Shown here piece after piece: positions 25,452 through 34,826 of a DNA stretch of 64,000 nucleotides. Numbering within the stretch: position 1 is the stretch's first letter; every line of letters begins with the position of its first letter. The notes below the pieces were generated by a model. That model made no database searches and was not told the DNA's origin. It worked only from the letters and a program-made list of their open reading frames with translations. Source of the DNA: Methanoregulaceae archaeon UBA467 (GTDB taxonomy: Archaea; Halobacteriota; Methanomicrobia; Methanomicrobiales; Methanospirillaceae); the NCBI GenBank assembly GCA_002503825.1, contig DASP01000015.1:1-64000 (forward strand), written 5' to 3'. The position numbers and the translations under genes are program-made.

Positions 25452-26183
25452 ATGAAACATCGGGAAATATTTTCAAACCTCCTCACCATCCCGCCGGTTT
25501 TTGTCAGGCTTGACGGAAGGGCATTTCACCGCGTTGCAGAACTGTGGGCCCTTGAAAGGCCGTTTGATGAAAGGTTTTCCAGGGCGATGGAGGATGTCAG
25601 TATACGCCTGATTAGCGACAGCGGTCTTTCGCCGGATTTTGCATTTACTTTTTCAGATGAAATTAATCTGTACTTCTCCTCTCTCCCGTTTAAGGGCCGG
25701 GTGGAAAAGATCGATTCAGTTGCCGCCTCATTTGCTGCAAGCGCCCTGACGCTGGCCATGTCGTCTGCCGGACCGCTCTCCTTTGATGCCCGCATTATCC
25801 ATGTTACTCCCGACGTAGCGACAGAATACCTGATAAACCGGCAGAGAGAGGCGTGGCGCAACCACCTGAACGCGTACTGCCAGGACGCACTCATGAATGA
25901 TGGTATGAGCCGGAAAGATGCAGCACTCTACCTGAAGGGGCGACCCTCAAAAGAACTCCACGAGCTCATGTTTTCACATGGTGTCAACCTTGCGAGGACA
26001 CCTACATGGCAGCGGAGGGGAGTGCTGGTCTATAAAAAGATAAAAAATATTGAAGGGTTCAATCCGAAACTGGAAAAAATGGTTGAGACGGTCAGGACAT
26101 ACGTTGTCAGCGACCGCGAACTGCCGGTCTTCGGGTCGCCGGAAGGAAAAGAGTTCCTTTCACTGTTGATCGGGAGCTTTTGA
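25452..26183 (+). CDS. thg1: tRNA(His) guanylyltransferase family protein (Thg1-like)
   Basis: A 243-residue Thg1 family enzyme. Motifs seen are FVRLDGRAFHR (about 18-28, metal-binding aspartate), FTFSDEINLYF (about 66-72, second carboxylates) and VASFAASALT. Thg1 family enzymes add nucleotides in the 3'-5' direction, and archaeal members use a template to add or repair the 5' end of tRNA, especially G-1 of tRNA-His. The frame has no internal stop; some methanogen homologues contain an in-frame amber codon, this one does not. Its 3' end overlaps the convergent ileS gene by 24 nt. Confidence 0.9.
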   Translation: MKHREIFSNLLTIPPVFVRLDGRAFHRVAELWALERPFDERFSRAMEDVSIRLISDSGLSPDFAFTFSDEINLYFSSLPFKGRVEKIDSVAASFAASALTLAMSSAGPLSFDARIIHVTPDVATEYLINRQREAWRNHLNAYCQDALMNDGMSRKDAALYLKGRPSKELHELMFSHGVNLARTPTWQRRGVLVYKKIKNIEGFNPKLEKMVETVRTYVVSDRELPVFGSPEGKEFLSLLIGSF

Positions 26184-29100
26184 GAGGGAAAGGATCATCC
26201 GGATCCCTTCGACATCCCATTCTTTTTCGAGCCCGTACGGTCCCTCTTTTTGTCTCTTTTCTGTGGTGGTCCGGAGAGTCAGTTCCCGTGCCCTGACCTC
26301 TTCTGCGATTCCTTCCTGCCATTTCTCCCTGAGAAGTGTGCAGATCCGTTCATCGGCAACCTCGGCATCAACGATGATGAAGTCCTCAACCCTGAGGTCA
26401 TACTGCCTCCGCATCTCCTGGAACCTGCGTATCACCTCGCGGGCGTATCCCTCTGCCTCAAGGTCTGGTGTGAGAGTGATGTCCACGTAGACGGTTCCGC
26501 CCTGCATCGGGGCTGAGAATATCCCTTCAGGCATCTCTTCCGAAAAGGTGACATAGGTCCCGTCTATCTCAAAGGCCTGGTCGCCATCTTTTAAGGTAAC
26601 GGTCTGCCCTGAATCAAATGCAGCCTTCATCGTACCTGCATCGGCAGAAAGGATGAGTTCCTTCACTTTCGGAGAGTTTTTGCCAAAGCCGGGGCCGAGG
26701 GCCTTCATGACCGGTTCTGCCTTCCAGCCGATCCGTTCCCAGCGGCCCTCGACTGCCCTGACGACGCGGGCGTTAGCCCTGTCCGTGCAGATATCGTTTA
26801 AGTCCCGTATGGCAGAAGCAACCTCCCCGGAACCGGCGACTACCACGCACTCCCCTACCGGCCACCTGAGTTTCCGCTTTCCCGCCTGGCGGGCGTTTGC
26901 CTGGGCCTCGTCAAAGGACTGCACGACCGCCATCGCCTGCTCGAGGTCAGGATCGGTGAGGGCAGGGTCGCCCGGGAACCAGTCGAGCATGTGGACACTT
27001 TCAGGGTCCTGCCCGACTTTGATGTTCCTGTACATCATCTCGGTGATATGTGGAATAAATGGCGAGAGCAGGGTGTTGAGATGGCGGATGACATAATACA
27101 TCGTCTCGTAGGCCTGTATCTTTTCAGGCGATTCGCCCTCGAGCCACATACGCGGACGTACCAGCTGCACGTACCAGCGGGAGACGTCTTCAAGTATGAA
27201 ACTGATGAGCGCCCGCGTTGCACGGTGGAGCTGGCACTCATTCACGGCACCGGTAACCAGTGACGCCACCGAGTTTAACCGGGAGATGATCCAGCGGTCT
27301 TCCGCACTCATCGACCCATACATGCCCGACACAAAGGAGCCGGTCCAGTTCCCGCCTTCAGATGCAGGGACAAACCCGTCGAGTATCATGTACGGCAGGG
27401 GGAACCGGTAGACGTTCCAGAAGATGTTGACTGCCCTGTTTACGGTTTTTACCCCATCCCAGTTGAATTTGAGGTCGTCCCACGGGGCGCTCGATGAGAG
27501 CACGTATAATCTCATCACATCGACGCCCTGTTTCTGGATGATCTCCTCAGGGGTGACGACATTCCCGAGGCTCTTGCTCATCTTCCTGCCCTCTGCATCA
27601 AGTGCAAACCCGTGCATCAGCACGTTTTTGTAGGGTGCACGGTCGAATGCGATGGTGCTTGCGCCGAGCTGCGAGTAGAACCATCCGCGTGTCTGGTCCT
27701 GCCCCTCGGTGATGAAGTCAGCAGGCCAGAGCCGCCTGAAATCTTCGGTCTGTGACGGGAACCGGAGCGTTGCCCATGATGCAACGGCAGAATCAAACCA
27801 GACGTCGAATATGTCCTCAACCCGGTGCAGCGTGCCCCCGCACGAGCACGGCAGCGTGACCAGGTCAACATGGGGCCGGTGCGGATCCTTCAGCGGCTGA
27901 CCGCTCGCAGCTTCCAGCTCCCGGATGGTCCCGAAAACCCTGTGGGTTCCGCAGGTCCGGCACTGCCATATGGGAATGGGAATTCCCCAGTACCGCTGCC
28001 TTGAGATGCACCAGTCCCGGGCTTCCTTGATCCAGTCGTAGAAACGTGCGCTTCCTGCCCATTCGGGGTACCATGTCACTTCAGCAACCTCTTCCAGCAT
28101 CCGTTCCTTCATCTCGGATGCCTTCAGGAACCACTGTTCGGTGGCACGGAAGATGATCGGTGTTTTACAGCGCCAGCAATGGCCGTACCGGTGGACCACG
28201 GCCTCTTTTGCAAGCAGGTGATCGCCCAGCTCTTCCAGCACGACAGGGTTGGCCTCTTTTACAAACATGCAGGCGAGCGTTCCGGCCTCTTCGGTAAATG
28301 TCCCTGTTGCGTCTACAGGGCAGACAATCGGGAGGTTTTCCTTGCACCCGAGGAGATAATCGTCCCACCCGTGTCCCGGGGCGATATGGACCATTCCGGT
28401 ATTTTCAAGGGTGACAAAGTCCGCCGTGACCACCCTGTGCGATATTTCGCGCTGTAGCGGCACCTGCTCGTGAAGCGGTGACGAATAGACAAACGATGTC
28501 ATATCCCGGCCCGGTCGCTTTTCGAGGATGGAAAAGTCCTGGTAACGCCCTTTCCTGAGCACAGGCTCGACGAGGTCCTCCGCGATCCAGAGGATCTCCT
28601 GTTTCCCGTCCTTTACGGCTTTTACCCGTGCATAGATGAGATCCGGGTGTACCGCAACTGCAACGTTGGCAGGGAGGGTCCACGGCGTTGTCGTCCAGAT
28701 GACCAGGTATTCGCAGTCGCAGTCGTCGACCGGGAATTTTACATATATCGAAGGATCTGTCTCGTCCCAGTACTCGACCTCGGCATCGGCGATGGCGGTG
28801 GCACAGCGGGGGCACCAGTTTACCACGCGGTGTCCGCGTTCAAGCATCCCGCATTCGTCTGCTTTTTTAATGGTCCACCAGGCAGCCTCGATATACTCGG
28901 ACTGCATGGTCTGGTACGGGTCGTCAAAATCCATCCAGACGCCGAGACGTTTGAACTGTTCGCTCATCACGTCCTTGTTATCGGCTGCAAAGGTACGGCA
29001 TTTATCGATAAATTTCTCTATTCCGAATGTTTCAATGTCTTTTTTTGAGGAAAACCCGAGCTGCTGCTCGACACGGACTTCGATGGGCAGCCCGTGCATA

Positions 29101-29354
29101 TCGTACCCTGCACGTGCCGTCACGTTTTTCCCGTTCATTCTCTGAAAGCGGAGAACGGAGTCCTTGATTATTTTATTCCATGCGGTGCCGAGGTGGATGT
29201 GACCGGTGGTATACGGCGGGCCGTCCACGAAAAAGAAATCCTTTCCGGTTTTATGAAGTTCTCTTGTCTTTTCAAATATATTATCGCGGTTCCAGAATTC
29301 CTGGACATCTTCTTCGATTTCCTGTGCATTGTAGCTGCTGGTGACTTCCTTCAC
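26160..29354 (-). CDS. ileS: Isoleucyl-tRNA synthetase
   Basis: About 1064 residues, class I synthetase charging tRNA-Ile. The N-terminal PPYTTGHIHLGTAW holds the HIGH-like motif; WTTTPWTLPAN marks the editing domain; GFALDAEGRKMSKSLGN near residue 590 holds KMSKS. Zinc-type cysteine pairs occur in WCPRC, CRTCG and CSCGG. The frame is open to ATG 29384, but GTG 29354 is preceded by a clear GGAGGATC site, and a TATA-like TATAATTAAAG at about 29403-29413 lies about 50 nt upstream, leaving a short leader. It is divergent from the aldehyde dehydrogenase gene. Confidence 0.96.
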   Translation of the reverse strand: MKEVTSSYNAQEIEEDVQEFWNRDNIFEKTRELHKTGKDFFFVDGPPYTTGHIHLGTAWNKIIKDSVLRFQRMNGKNVTARAGYDMHGLPIEVRVEQQLGFSSKKDIETFGIEKFIDKCRTFAADNKDVMSEQFKRLGVWMDFDDPYQTMQSEYIEAAWWTIKKADECGMLERGHRVVNWCPRCATAIADAEVEYWDETDPSIYVKFPVDDCDCEYLVIWTTTPWTLPANVAVAVHPDLIYARVKAVKDGKQEILWIAEDLVEPVLRKGRYQDFSILEKRPGRDMTSFVYSSPLHEQVPLQREISHRVVTADFVTLENTGMVHIAPGHGWDDYLLGCKENLPIVCPVDATGTFTEEAGTLACMFVKEANPVVLEELGDHLLAKEAVVHRYGHCWRCKTPIIFRATEQWFLKASEMKERMLEEVAEVTWYPEWAGSARFYDWIKEARDWCISRQRYWGIPIPIWQCRTCGTHRVFGTIRELEAASGQPLKDPHRPHVDLVTLPCSCGGTLHRVEDIFDVWFDSAVASWATLRFPSQTEDFRRLWPADFITEGQDQTRGWFYSQLGASTIAFDRAPYKNVLMHGFALDAEGRKMSKSLGNVVTPEEIIQKQGVDVMRLYVLSSSAPWDDLKFNWDGVKTVNRAVNIFWNVYRFPLPYMILDGFVPASEGGNWTGSFVSGMYGSMSAEDRWIISRLNSVASLVTGAVNECQLHRATRALISFILEDVSRWYVQLVRPRMWLEGESPEKIQAYETMYYVIRHLNTLLSPFIPHITEMMYRNIKVGQDPESVHMLDWFPGDPALTDPDLEQAMAVVQSFDEAQANARQAGKRKLRWPVGECVVVAGSGEVASAIRDLNDICTDRANARVVRAVEGRWERIGWKAEPVMKALGPGFGKNSPKVKELILSADAGTMKAAFDSGQTVTLKDGDQAFEIDGTYVTFSEEMPEGIFSAPMQGGTVYVDITLTPDLEAEGYAREVIRRFQEMRRQYDLRVEDFIIVDAEVADERICTLLREKWQEGIAEEVRARELTLRTTTEKRQKEGPYGLEKEWDVEGIRMILSLSKAPDQQ

Positions 29355-29617
29355 CTTGATCCTCCGGATAAGTATACCCTGCATGCGGGTGTAAGCGAGT
29401 ATCTTTAATTATACTCCGTGTATGACAAAGTAGTTTTCACTCCGCCGGAGGGAAGATGGACCTGCAACGTGGCCGTACACATGGTGAAGGAGCATGAATG
29501 CGTGGGATGCAGACGTCCGGTCTTTTCCATCACGGTCCTGTTTCACGGTGTTTGTGTGGCATGGATTGAAAGCATATATCTGCGCCCGGGCGGATACAGA
29601 ATTCAGGAGTGAATGGT

Positions 29618-31048
29618 ATGGAGGAATATCCGTTTCTTCTCGGGGGCGTCCCGCGGACAGGCAGCGAACAACAGGAAATAAGGTTCCCGTTCAACGGCGA
29701 GTGCATAGCCAGGGTATGGCTTGCAACCGGAGACGATCTCGATGCAGCGGCAGAGTGTGCGATCGAGGGATTTTCAATAACAAAGGAACTCTCGTCATAC
29801 CAGCGTTCGCGTATTCTTTTCCGGATGGCAGACGAACTGGAACGAAGGAAAGCTGAATTTTCACGCATACTGACCCTCGAAGCAGGCAAAACGGTCGCGG
29901 GGGCGGAAGGAGAGGTGGACCGGGCGGTCGGGACCCTCAGGATCTCGGCAGAAGAGGCAAAAAGGATATGCGGCGAGCTCCTGCCGCTTGACTGGACCCC
30001 TGATTCTACGGGCCGGATAGGCGTGACAATGCGGGTGCCTGTCGGACCGGTGCTTGGGATCATACCGTTTAATTTTCCCCTGAACAGTGCCTGTCACAAG
30101 CTCGGCCCGGCAATTGCTGCCGGAAACCCCGTCATCCTCAAGCCTGCATCGGCAACACCGGTATCATCCATCATGCTCGGCGAAATTGCGGTTGAATCCG
30201 GGCTTCCTGCCGAGGCGATAAGTGTTCTGCCATGCCCGGGCGAACGGGCGGAACGTCTCGTTAAAGATGAACGGATTGCCTTTGTTTCGTTTACCGGCAG
30301 TGCAGAGGTCGGCTGGCACCTGAAGTCCCTGTCAGGCCGGAAACGGATCACCCTCGAACTCGGCGGGACAGGGGCGGTGATCGTTGAACCGGATGCAGAT
30401 CTCTCCTACGCGGTGAAGCGCATCGTCACGGGCGGCTATTCCAATGCCGGACAGGTCTGCATATCGGTGCAGCGGGTCTTCCTGCACAAAAGCATCTATG
30501 ACGAAGCGGTCCGGATGATGACCGATGCAGTCCGGGCCCTTAAAACAGGAGATCCCCGCGATCCTGCCGTGGATATCGGGCCCATGATCTCGTCAGCAGC
30601 TGCAGAAAAGGCCTACGGCAAGGTGCGGGAAGCGACCGCCCGGGGTGCAGTGCTTTGTGCAGGCGGGCCCCCGCAGGGGACAATCTTTCCTCCGGGGCTC
30701 CTTGCCGGCACAACCCCGGATATGAGGGTGAACAAAGAGGAGGCGTTTGCACCGTTTATCACCGTAACGCCGTATGAAGAGTTCCCTGATGCACTGCGCC
30801 TGGCGAACGACACGGATTACGGTCTGCAGATGGGAGTGTTCACCCGCGATATGAATGCCATTCTCATGGCGTTCCGGAACGCGGAGGTGGGAGGGCTCCA
30901 GGTCAATGATATTCCCACCTTCAGGGTCGACCAGATGCCCTACGGAGGTGTCAAGGCGTCGGGTACCGGGAGAGAAGGTCCCCGTTATGCGATACAGGAG
31001 ATGACCGAGCAGAGGCTGATGGTCATAAACACGGCGGTGATGAAATGA
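29618..31048 (+). CDS. Aldehyde dehydrogenase, possibly lactaldehyde dehydrogenase CofA
   Basis: About 476 residues of the NAD(P)-dependent aldehyde dehydrogenase superfamily. PFNFPLN and LKPASATP belong to the cofactor domain, LELGGTGAVI near 247 carries the general-base glutamate, and NAGQVCISVQR near 281 holds the catalytic cysteine. A methanogen enzyme of this size and type (CofA) makes lactate from lactaldehyde for coenzyme F420 synthesis; other roles are possible and no cof gene adjoins it. ATG 29618 is chosen because AGGAGTGA lies 5 nt before it; GTG 29609 is an upstream alternative. The LOG-like gene follows after 39 nt. Confidence 0.88.
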   Translation: MEEYPFLLGGVPRTGSEQQEIRFPFNGECIARVWLATGDDLDAAAECAIEGFSITKELSSYQRSRILFRMADELERRKAEFSRILTLEAGKTVAGAEGEVDRAVGTLRISAEEAKRICGELLPLDWTPDSTGRIGVTMRVPVGPVLGIIPFNFPLNSACHKLGPAIAAGNPVILKPASATPVSSIMLGEIAVESGLPAEAISVLPCPGERAERLVKDERIAFVSFTGSAEVGWHLKSLSGRKRITLELGGTGAVIVEPDADLSYAVKRIVTGGYSNAGQVCISVQRVFLHKSIYDEAVRMMTDAVRALKTGDPRDPAVDIGPMISSAAAEKAYGKVREATARGAVLCAGGPPQGTIFPPGLLAGTTPDMRVNKEEAFAPFITVTPYEEFPDALRLANDTDYGLQMGVFTRDMNAILMAFRNAEVGGLQVNDIPTFRVDQMPYGGVKASGTGREGPRYAIQEMTEQRLMVINTAVMK

Positions 31049-31087
31049 CCGGCAGGAACTATTTCAGGACAGGGGGTGCATGAGGTC

Positions 31088-31576
31088 ATGTCAGTCCAGA
31101 TTGCCGTTATCGGGCCGGGAGACTGCAGCAGCGAGGAAGCGGACGCAGCAGAAACGGTCGGGGCGCTCGTCGCACTCAACCATGAAATCCTGGCTTGCGG
31201 AGGACTCGGCGGAGTTATGGAGGCTGCCTGCAGGGGCGCGAAGGAAGAGGGAGGAATGACGGTCGGGATCCTGCCTGATGCCGGCGACGGGAACGGGTAC
31301 CTCGACATTATCATCAGGACCGGGCTTGGTCATGCAAGAAACGTGGTGCTTGTCCAGTCTGCCGATGCGGTCATCGCCATCGGCGGGGCATACGGGACGC
31401 TCTCCGAGATAGCAATCGCACTGAAAACAGGAAGGGCAGTATTTGGATGGAAAACCCATGATATTGACGGGGTCTTCCGGTGCGCAACACCGGAAGAAGC
31501 GGTCGTTATGGCAGTTCGCGCTGCACGCCTGTTTCGCGGGAGTCGTACCCGCCAAGGTCCTGCAGCACCCGGATGA
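31088..31576 (+). CDS. LOG-family / TIGR00725-like Rossmann protein
   Basis: About 162 residues with the LOG (lysine-decarboxylase-like) fold. AVIGPGDC is the opening loop, ILACGGLGGVMEAACRGAKEEGG follows (key part GGLGGVMEAA), and AIGGAYGTLSEIAIAL matches the PGG-x-GT-x3-E active-site motif of cytokinin-activating and nucleotide-hydrolysing relatives. The shorter TIGR00725 subgroup has no settled function. ATG 31088 has GGGGGTG 9 nt upstream. Its last 71 nt run through the end of the convergent MoeA gene, an unusually long antisense overlap. Confidence 0.84.
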   Translation: MSVQIAVIGPGDCSSEEADAAETVGALVALNHEILACGGLGGVMEAACRGAKEEGGMTVGILPDAGDGNGYLDIIIRTGLGHARNVVLVQSADAVIAIGGAYGTLSEIAIALKTGRAVFGWKTHDIDGVFRCATPEEAVVMAVRAARLFRGSRTRQGPAAPG

Positions 31577-33365
31577 ACTCTTCCGATCGTATCGTGTCGA
31601 GAAGCGCCATTATCCTTGGATCGTCCATGTGTTCCGTCCGCACGGCAAGCTCGTAGCGTTCCTGCGCCACGGGCTGGAACGGCAGGGAGAGGGCTTTTGC
31701 AGCACTGTAAACGCACATCCCCGCGTCCGCCTCCCCGCTTTTTACTGCAAGGGCGACTCCGATATGCGTTGTGAGCTCCCGGTTGTAGCCCTCGATGCGT
31801 GAAACATCGGTACCGCGCTTCTTCAGTTCATAGTCGAGGAGCAGGCGGGTGCCCGACCCTTTCTGCCTGTTCACGAACCGGTGTGCGGGAAGGTCATCGA
31901 TCCCTATATCCCCGCTGACCGATACGATTCCCTGCTCTCTCCCTGCCACGCATATGAGCGTGATGCGTTCCCCGGGAAGGTAGCGGGAGAGGTACGGGAT
32001 GTTATAGTCCCCGTCATCCGCGAGCAGGTGCATGGGTGCGGCATGGCAGTCCTGTTTTTTTAAGGAAATAAGGCCGCCCATGCTCCCGGTGTGGGTCGAA
32101 TGAATATCTACCCCTCCTGACCGCACCATGGTTGCCAGGTAATCGAGGACCGGGTCATGGCTCCCGGTCAGCAGGAGCGCCTCTCCCGCTTCAGACCGGG
32201 ATACCATCAGATTGGTATCCACTTCTTCTCCTGCCTCGAATCCCTCGACAGGTCGTGGTATCCGGAGATAGGCATTTGCCCTGACACCGCTCATCTGCAC
32301 GCCGGAACCACGTGATTGCGGCGACGCCACCCACTTTCCCCCGATCTTTCCGACAGACAGGAGAACAAACTCATCAGACCCGGCATCCGAGTGGAGTGTG
32401 CTGGTGAGCCGGGCCCGCTGGAGTACTTGATCCGGCAGGGCAAGCCCGTAACGGGCGACGAGGGGGGTGATTATCTCCCTGAGTACTGTCAGTGCCGAGA
32501 GCGGGTATCCCGGCATGCCAATTACCGGTTTTCCCCCAACCTTTCCGATAATAACCGGTTTTCCCGGTTTTATTGCCACGCCGTGGACCAGTACTTCACC
32601 AAGTTCTGCAATAATATCCGCAGTGAAATCCCGGGTGCCTGCAGAGGACCCGGCAGAGACGATTGCCATGTCGTTATCCTCAACAGCCCTGGCAATCGCG
32701 TCCCTTATCAGGTCGGGCTCATCCGGGGTGATCTGGTATCGCGTGCATTGTACACCGAGCGATTCAAGCCATGCAGCTGCCATCACCGTGTTGCTCTCGA
32801 CGACCTGTCCGGGGGCAGGTTTTATTCCGTGGGGTACAAGTTCGCTGCCGGTGGGAATGATCCCTGCCCTGACGGAAAAGACCGGCAGGCTGGTGATGCC
32901 GTAGGTGGCAAGGGCCCCGACCTCGTGGGGACGGATGCGGTGCCGCCCGGGAATGACCATTTCAGACTCTGCGATGTCTTCGCCTGCAGGACGGACATGC
33001 TGCCACGGAGCTGTCGGTTTCCTTATCGTGAACCGGTCCCCGTCAACCCTGACATCTTCGATCATGATGACGGCATCAAACCCGGGCGGAACGATGTTTC
33101 CGGTATTGACCCTGACGGCTTCGGGGAGGGTTACCGGCCGTTGTTCAGACGCCCCGATGGTGTCGGCGCTCCGGACTGCAATGCCGTCCATTGCTGAGAG
33201 GTGGATCTCAGGGACGGAGTACCGTGCAAAAACCGGCCCGGCACTGATACATCCCACCGATTCCTCGAGCGGCACCTCGCGGACCGATGGTGCCGGGGTA
33301 AACTCCGCAGTCATAATGTCAAACACCTCCTGCAGCGAAACCACGTCGAGGTAGCGTTTTACCAC
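31506..33365 (-). CDS. MoeA-type molybdopterin protein fused to a periplasmic-binding-like domain
   Basis: A 619-residue protein. Residues 1 to about 400 are a full MoeA: LEESVGCI, HLSAMDGIAVRS, PPGFDAVIMIEDV, GAGT-type SAGSSAGTRDF and GMPGYPLSAL. Residues about 415-615 are a binding-protein-like module (PF12727 type): SHDPVLDYL, STHTGSMGGLISLKK, then NRQKGSGTRLLLD and GEADAGMCVYSAAKA. The fusion is common in archaea and may sense or hand on molybdate/tungstate or molybdopterin, but this is inference. GTG start, 7-nt overlap with the preceding moeA. Both serve the Mo/W cofactor of formate and formylmethanofuran dehydrogenases. Confidence 0.93.
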   Translation of the reverse strand: MVKRYLDVVSLQEVFDIMTAEFTPAPSVREVPLEESVGCISAGPVFARYSVPEIHLSAMDGIAVRSADTIGASEQRPVTLPEAVRVNTGNIVPPGFDAVIMIEDVRVDGDRFTIRKPTAPWQHVRPAGEDIAESEMVIPGRHRIRPHEVGALATYGITSLPVFSVRAGIIPTGSELVPHGIKPAPGQVVESNTVMAAAWLESLGVQCTRYQITPDEPDLIRDAIARAVEDNDMAIVSAGSSAGTRDFTADIIAELGEVLVHGVAIKPGKPVIIGKVGGKPVIGMPGYPLSALTVLREIITPLVARYGLALPDQVLQRARLTSTLHSDAGSDEFVLLSVGKIGGKWVASPQSRGSGVQMSGVRANAYLRIPRPVEGFEAGEEVDTNLMVSRSEAGEALLLTGSHDPVLDYLATMVRSGGVDIHSTHTGSMGGLISLKKQDCHAAPMHLLADDGDYNIPYLSRYLPGERITLICVAGREQGIVSVSGDIGIDDLPAHRFVNRQKGSGTRLLLDYELKKRGTDVSRIEGYNRELTTHIGVALAVKSGEADAGMCVYSAAKALSLPFQPVAQERYELAVRTEHMDDPRIMALLDTIRSEEFIRVLQDLGGYDSRETGVQRELP

Positions 33366-34564
33366 AGTATCACGTCCACTTCCTCGAATGCCTCGAGCCC
33401 CTCGCTCCCAGCAGGTATCCGGACGACCCCGTGACTCTCTACAAGCGTGTTGAGAAGTCCTGATTTTCCAAAGAGCGGATAAGCTGTTTTGTCTTTCATC
33501 ACGACCCTGACATAGTCTTCCCTGCCGCGGGTGGAGGGGATATTCTCTCCGAGTACTGCCCGTATTGTATGCCGTGTATACGAGGTTTCTCCTGCAAGGG
33601 CCGAGAGCATCGGCAGGCCTATGACCATCAGGACAACATAGGCCGAGGCCGGGTGTCCCGGGAGTCCGATTACGGGTTTATTTCCGGCGATCCCGAGTAT
33701 GGTGGGTTTTCCCGGTGCAATTGCGATCCCGTGCACCCGCACTTCGCCAGCTTCCCTGATGATGTCGGCACTCATATCGCGGTCGTCCTTGGAACTGCCC
33801 CCCGAGATAAGGACGGCATCACATTCCGATGCGGCCCTTGCGAGAACCGTCCTGAGGGCATCACGGTCGTCACGCGTTATTCCGTAATAACGCGGAGTAC
33901 AACCCCTTTGTGCAAGGAACGCCCCGCACATGTAGCTGTTGACATCCCGTACCTGTCCGCCCGACGGAACCGTATCAACCGGGACGAGCTCGTTCCCGGT
34001 AGAAATAACGCCTACGACAGGAGATCGGTATACCGGGACTGAGATGCGGCCGACCGCCGCCAGCACCCCGGTATCCTGTGGAGAAAGCCGCCGGCCCTTC
34101 TTTACGACGATATTTCCTGCAGTGAAATCTTCACCCCTGAATATGATATTTTCACCCGGGGCGACTGTTTTTTTCACGAGGATCTGGTCGCCTATTGCTT
34201 CAGAGTATTCAATCATGGCAACAGCGTCTGATCCCGAAGGAAGTGCCCCGCCGGTCGGTATGTATACACATTCTCCCGGGCGGATCGTGATCTCTTCAGC
34301 ACTCCCCATTTTTACCATGCCTGAATAGTTCAGCATGGCAGGGGACGATTCTCCGGCCCCGGTCGTATCTGACGCCTTCAGCGCATACCCGTCTACCACG
34401 GAACGGGAAAATCCAGGGATATCGACATCTGAAGAGATATCCTCTGCCAGTACCCTGCCCTGGCAGTCCTCCAGCGGGACATTCCCGGTACCGACCGGCT
34501 GAACAAGGTCTTTACCCGCGCTGATAGCTTCGTCAACAGGTATCGTGCTTAAAAAAAGACTCAT
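33359..34564 (-). CDS. moeA: Molybdopterin molybdenumtransferase MoeA
   Basis: A 401-residue MoeA, which inserts molybdate or tungstate into adenylylated molybdopterin. Motifs include VDGYALKASDT, PTGGALPSGSDAVAMIE, DTGVLAAVG, STGNELV, LISGGSSKDDRD and GLPGHPASAYVV. Length is normal. Its ATG overlaps the stop of a 58-residue Cys-containing gene (ATGA), and the second MoeA overlaps its own end, so the three form one translationally coupled operon. In methanogens with W- and Mo-dependent formate and formylmethanofuran dehydrogenases, two MoeA copies may favour different metals; not testable here. Confidence 0.95.
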   Translation of the reverse strand: MSLFLSTIPVDEAISAGKDLVQPVGTGNVPLEDCQGRVLAEDISSDVDIPGFSRSVVDGYALKASDTTGAGESSPAMLNYSGMVKMGSAEEITIRPGECVYIPTGGALPSGSDAVAMIEYSEAIGDQILVKKTVAPGENIIFRGEDFTAGNIVVKKGRRLSPQDTGVLAAVGRISVPVYRSPVVGVISTGNELVPVDTVPSGGQVRDVNSYMCGAFLAQRGCTPRYYGITRDDRDALRTVLARAASECDAVLISGGSSKDDRDMSADIIREAGEVRVHGIAIAPGKPTILGIAGNKPVIGLPGHPASAYVVLMVIGLPMLSALAGETSYTRHTIRAVLGENIPSTRGREDYVRVVMKDKTAYPLFGKSGLLNTLVESHGVVRIPAGSEGLEAFEEVDVILW

Positions 34565-34737
34565 TTAAAGCAGCCCAGCTGGCAGCCCCTGATTTTCACT
34601 CCGTTCCTGTTACAGTACTTTGCAATGTCCATCTTCTGGATCCCGTATTTTTCCGAGATAATAAACGCCTGGGGGCATTTTATCTCATTTACAATACCCT
34701 CTTTTTCGAATGCTGTCCTGATTTGTTCCTCGTCCAT
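34561..34737 (-). CDS. Small Cys-containing protein coupled to moeA
   Basis: A 58-residue protein found by translating the minus strand. It begins MDEEQIRTAF, is rich in charged residues, and carries four cysteines: one in IKCPQAF, one in KYCNRNG and two in the C-terminal GCQLGCF. The middle part (QAFIISEKYGIQKMDIAKYC) could be a small helix-turn-helix. Its TGA overlaps the ATG of moeA, a strong sign that it is a real gene made together with MoeA. A role in metal delivery or regulation of the molybdopterin operon is a guess. I do not recognise a named family. Confidence 0.75.
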   Translation of the reverse strand: MDEEQIRTAFEKEGIVNEIKCPQAFIISEKYGIQKMDIAKYCNRNGVKIRGCQLGCFK

Positions 34738-34826
34738 AGTAACAATAGTATGTATACAAAGAAATAGTGTTTATCATATTCATCAGTACGGACAACGGGA
34801 TGGGATGACATATCAGGAATAAAAAG

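Noticed and set aside
29418..29612. 64-codon frame with several cysteines between ileS and the aldehyde dehydrogenase gene
   Set aside because: It starts beside the ileS promoter, runs across the ribosome binding site of the next gene, and its sequence shows no domain or repeat. Chance is likelier.
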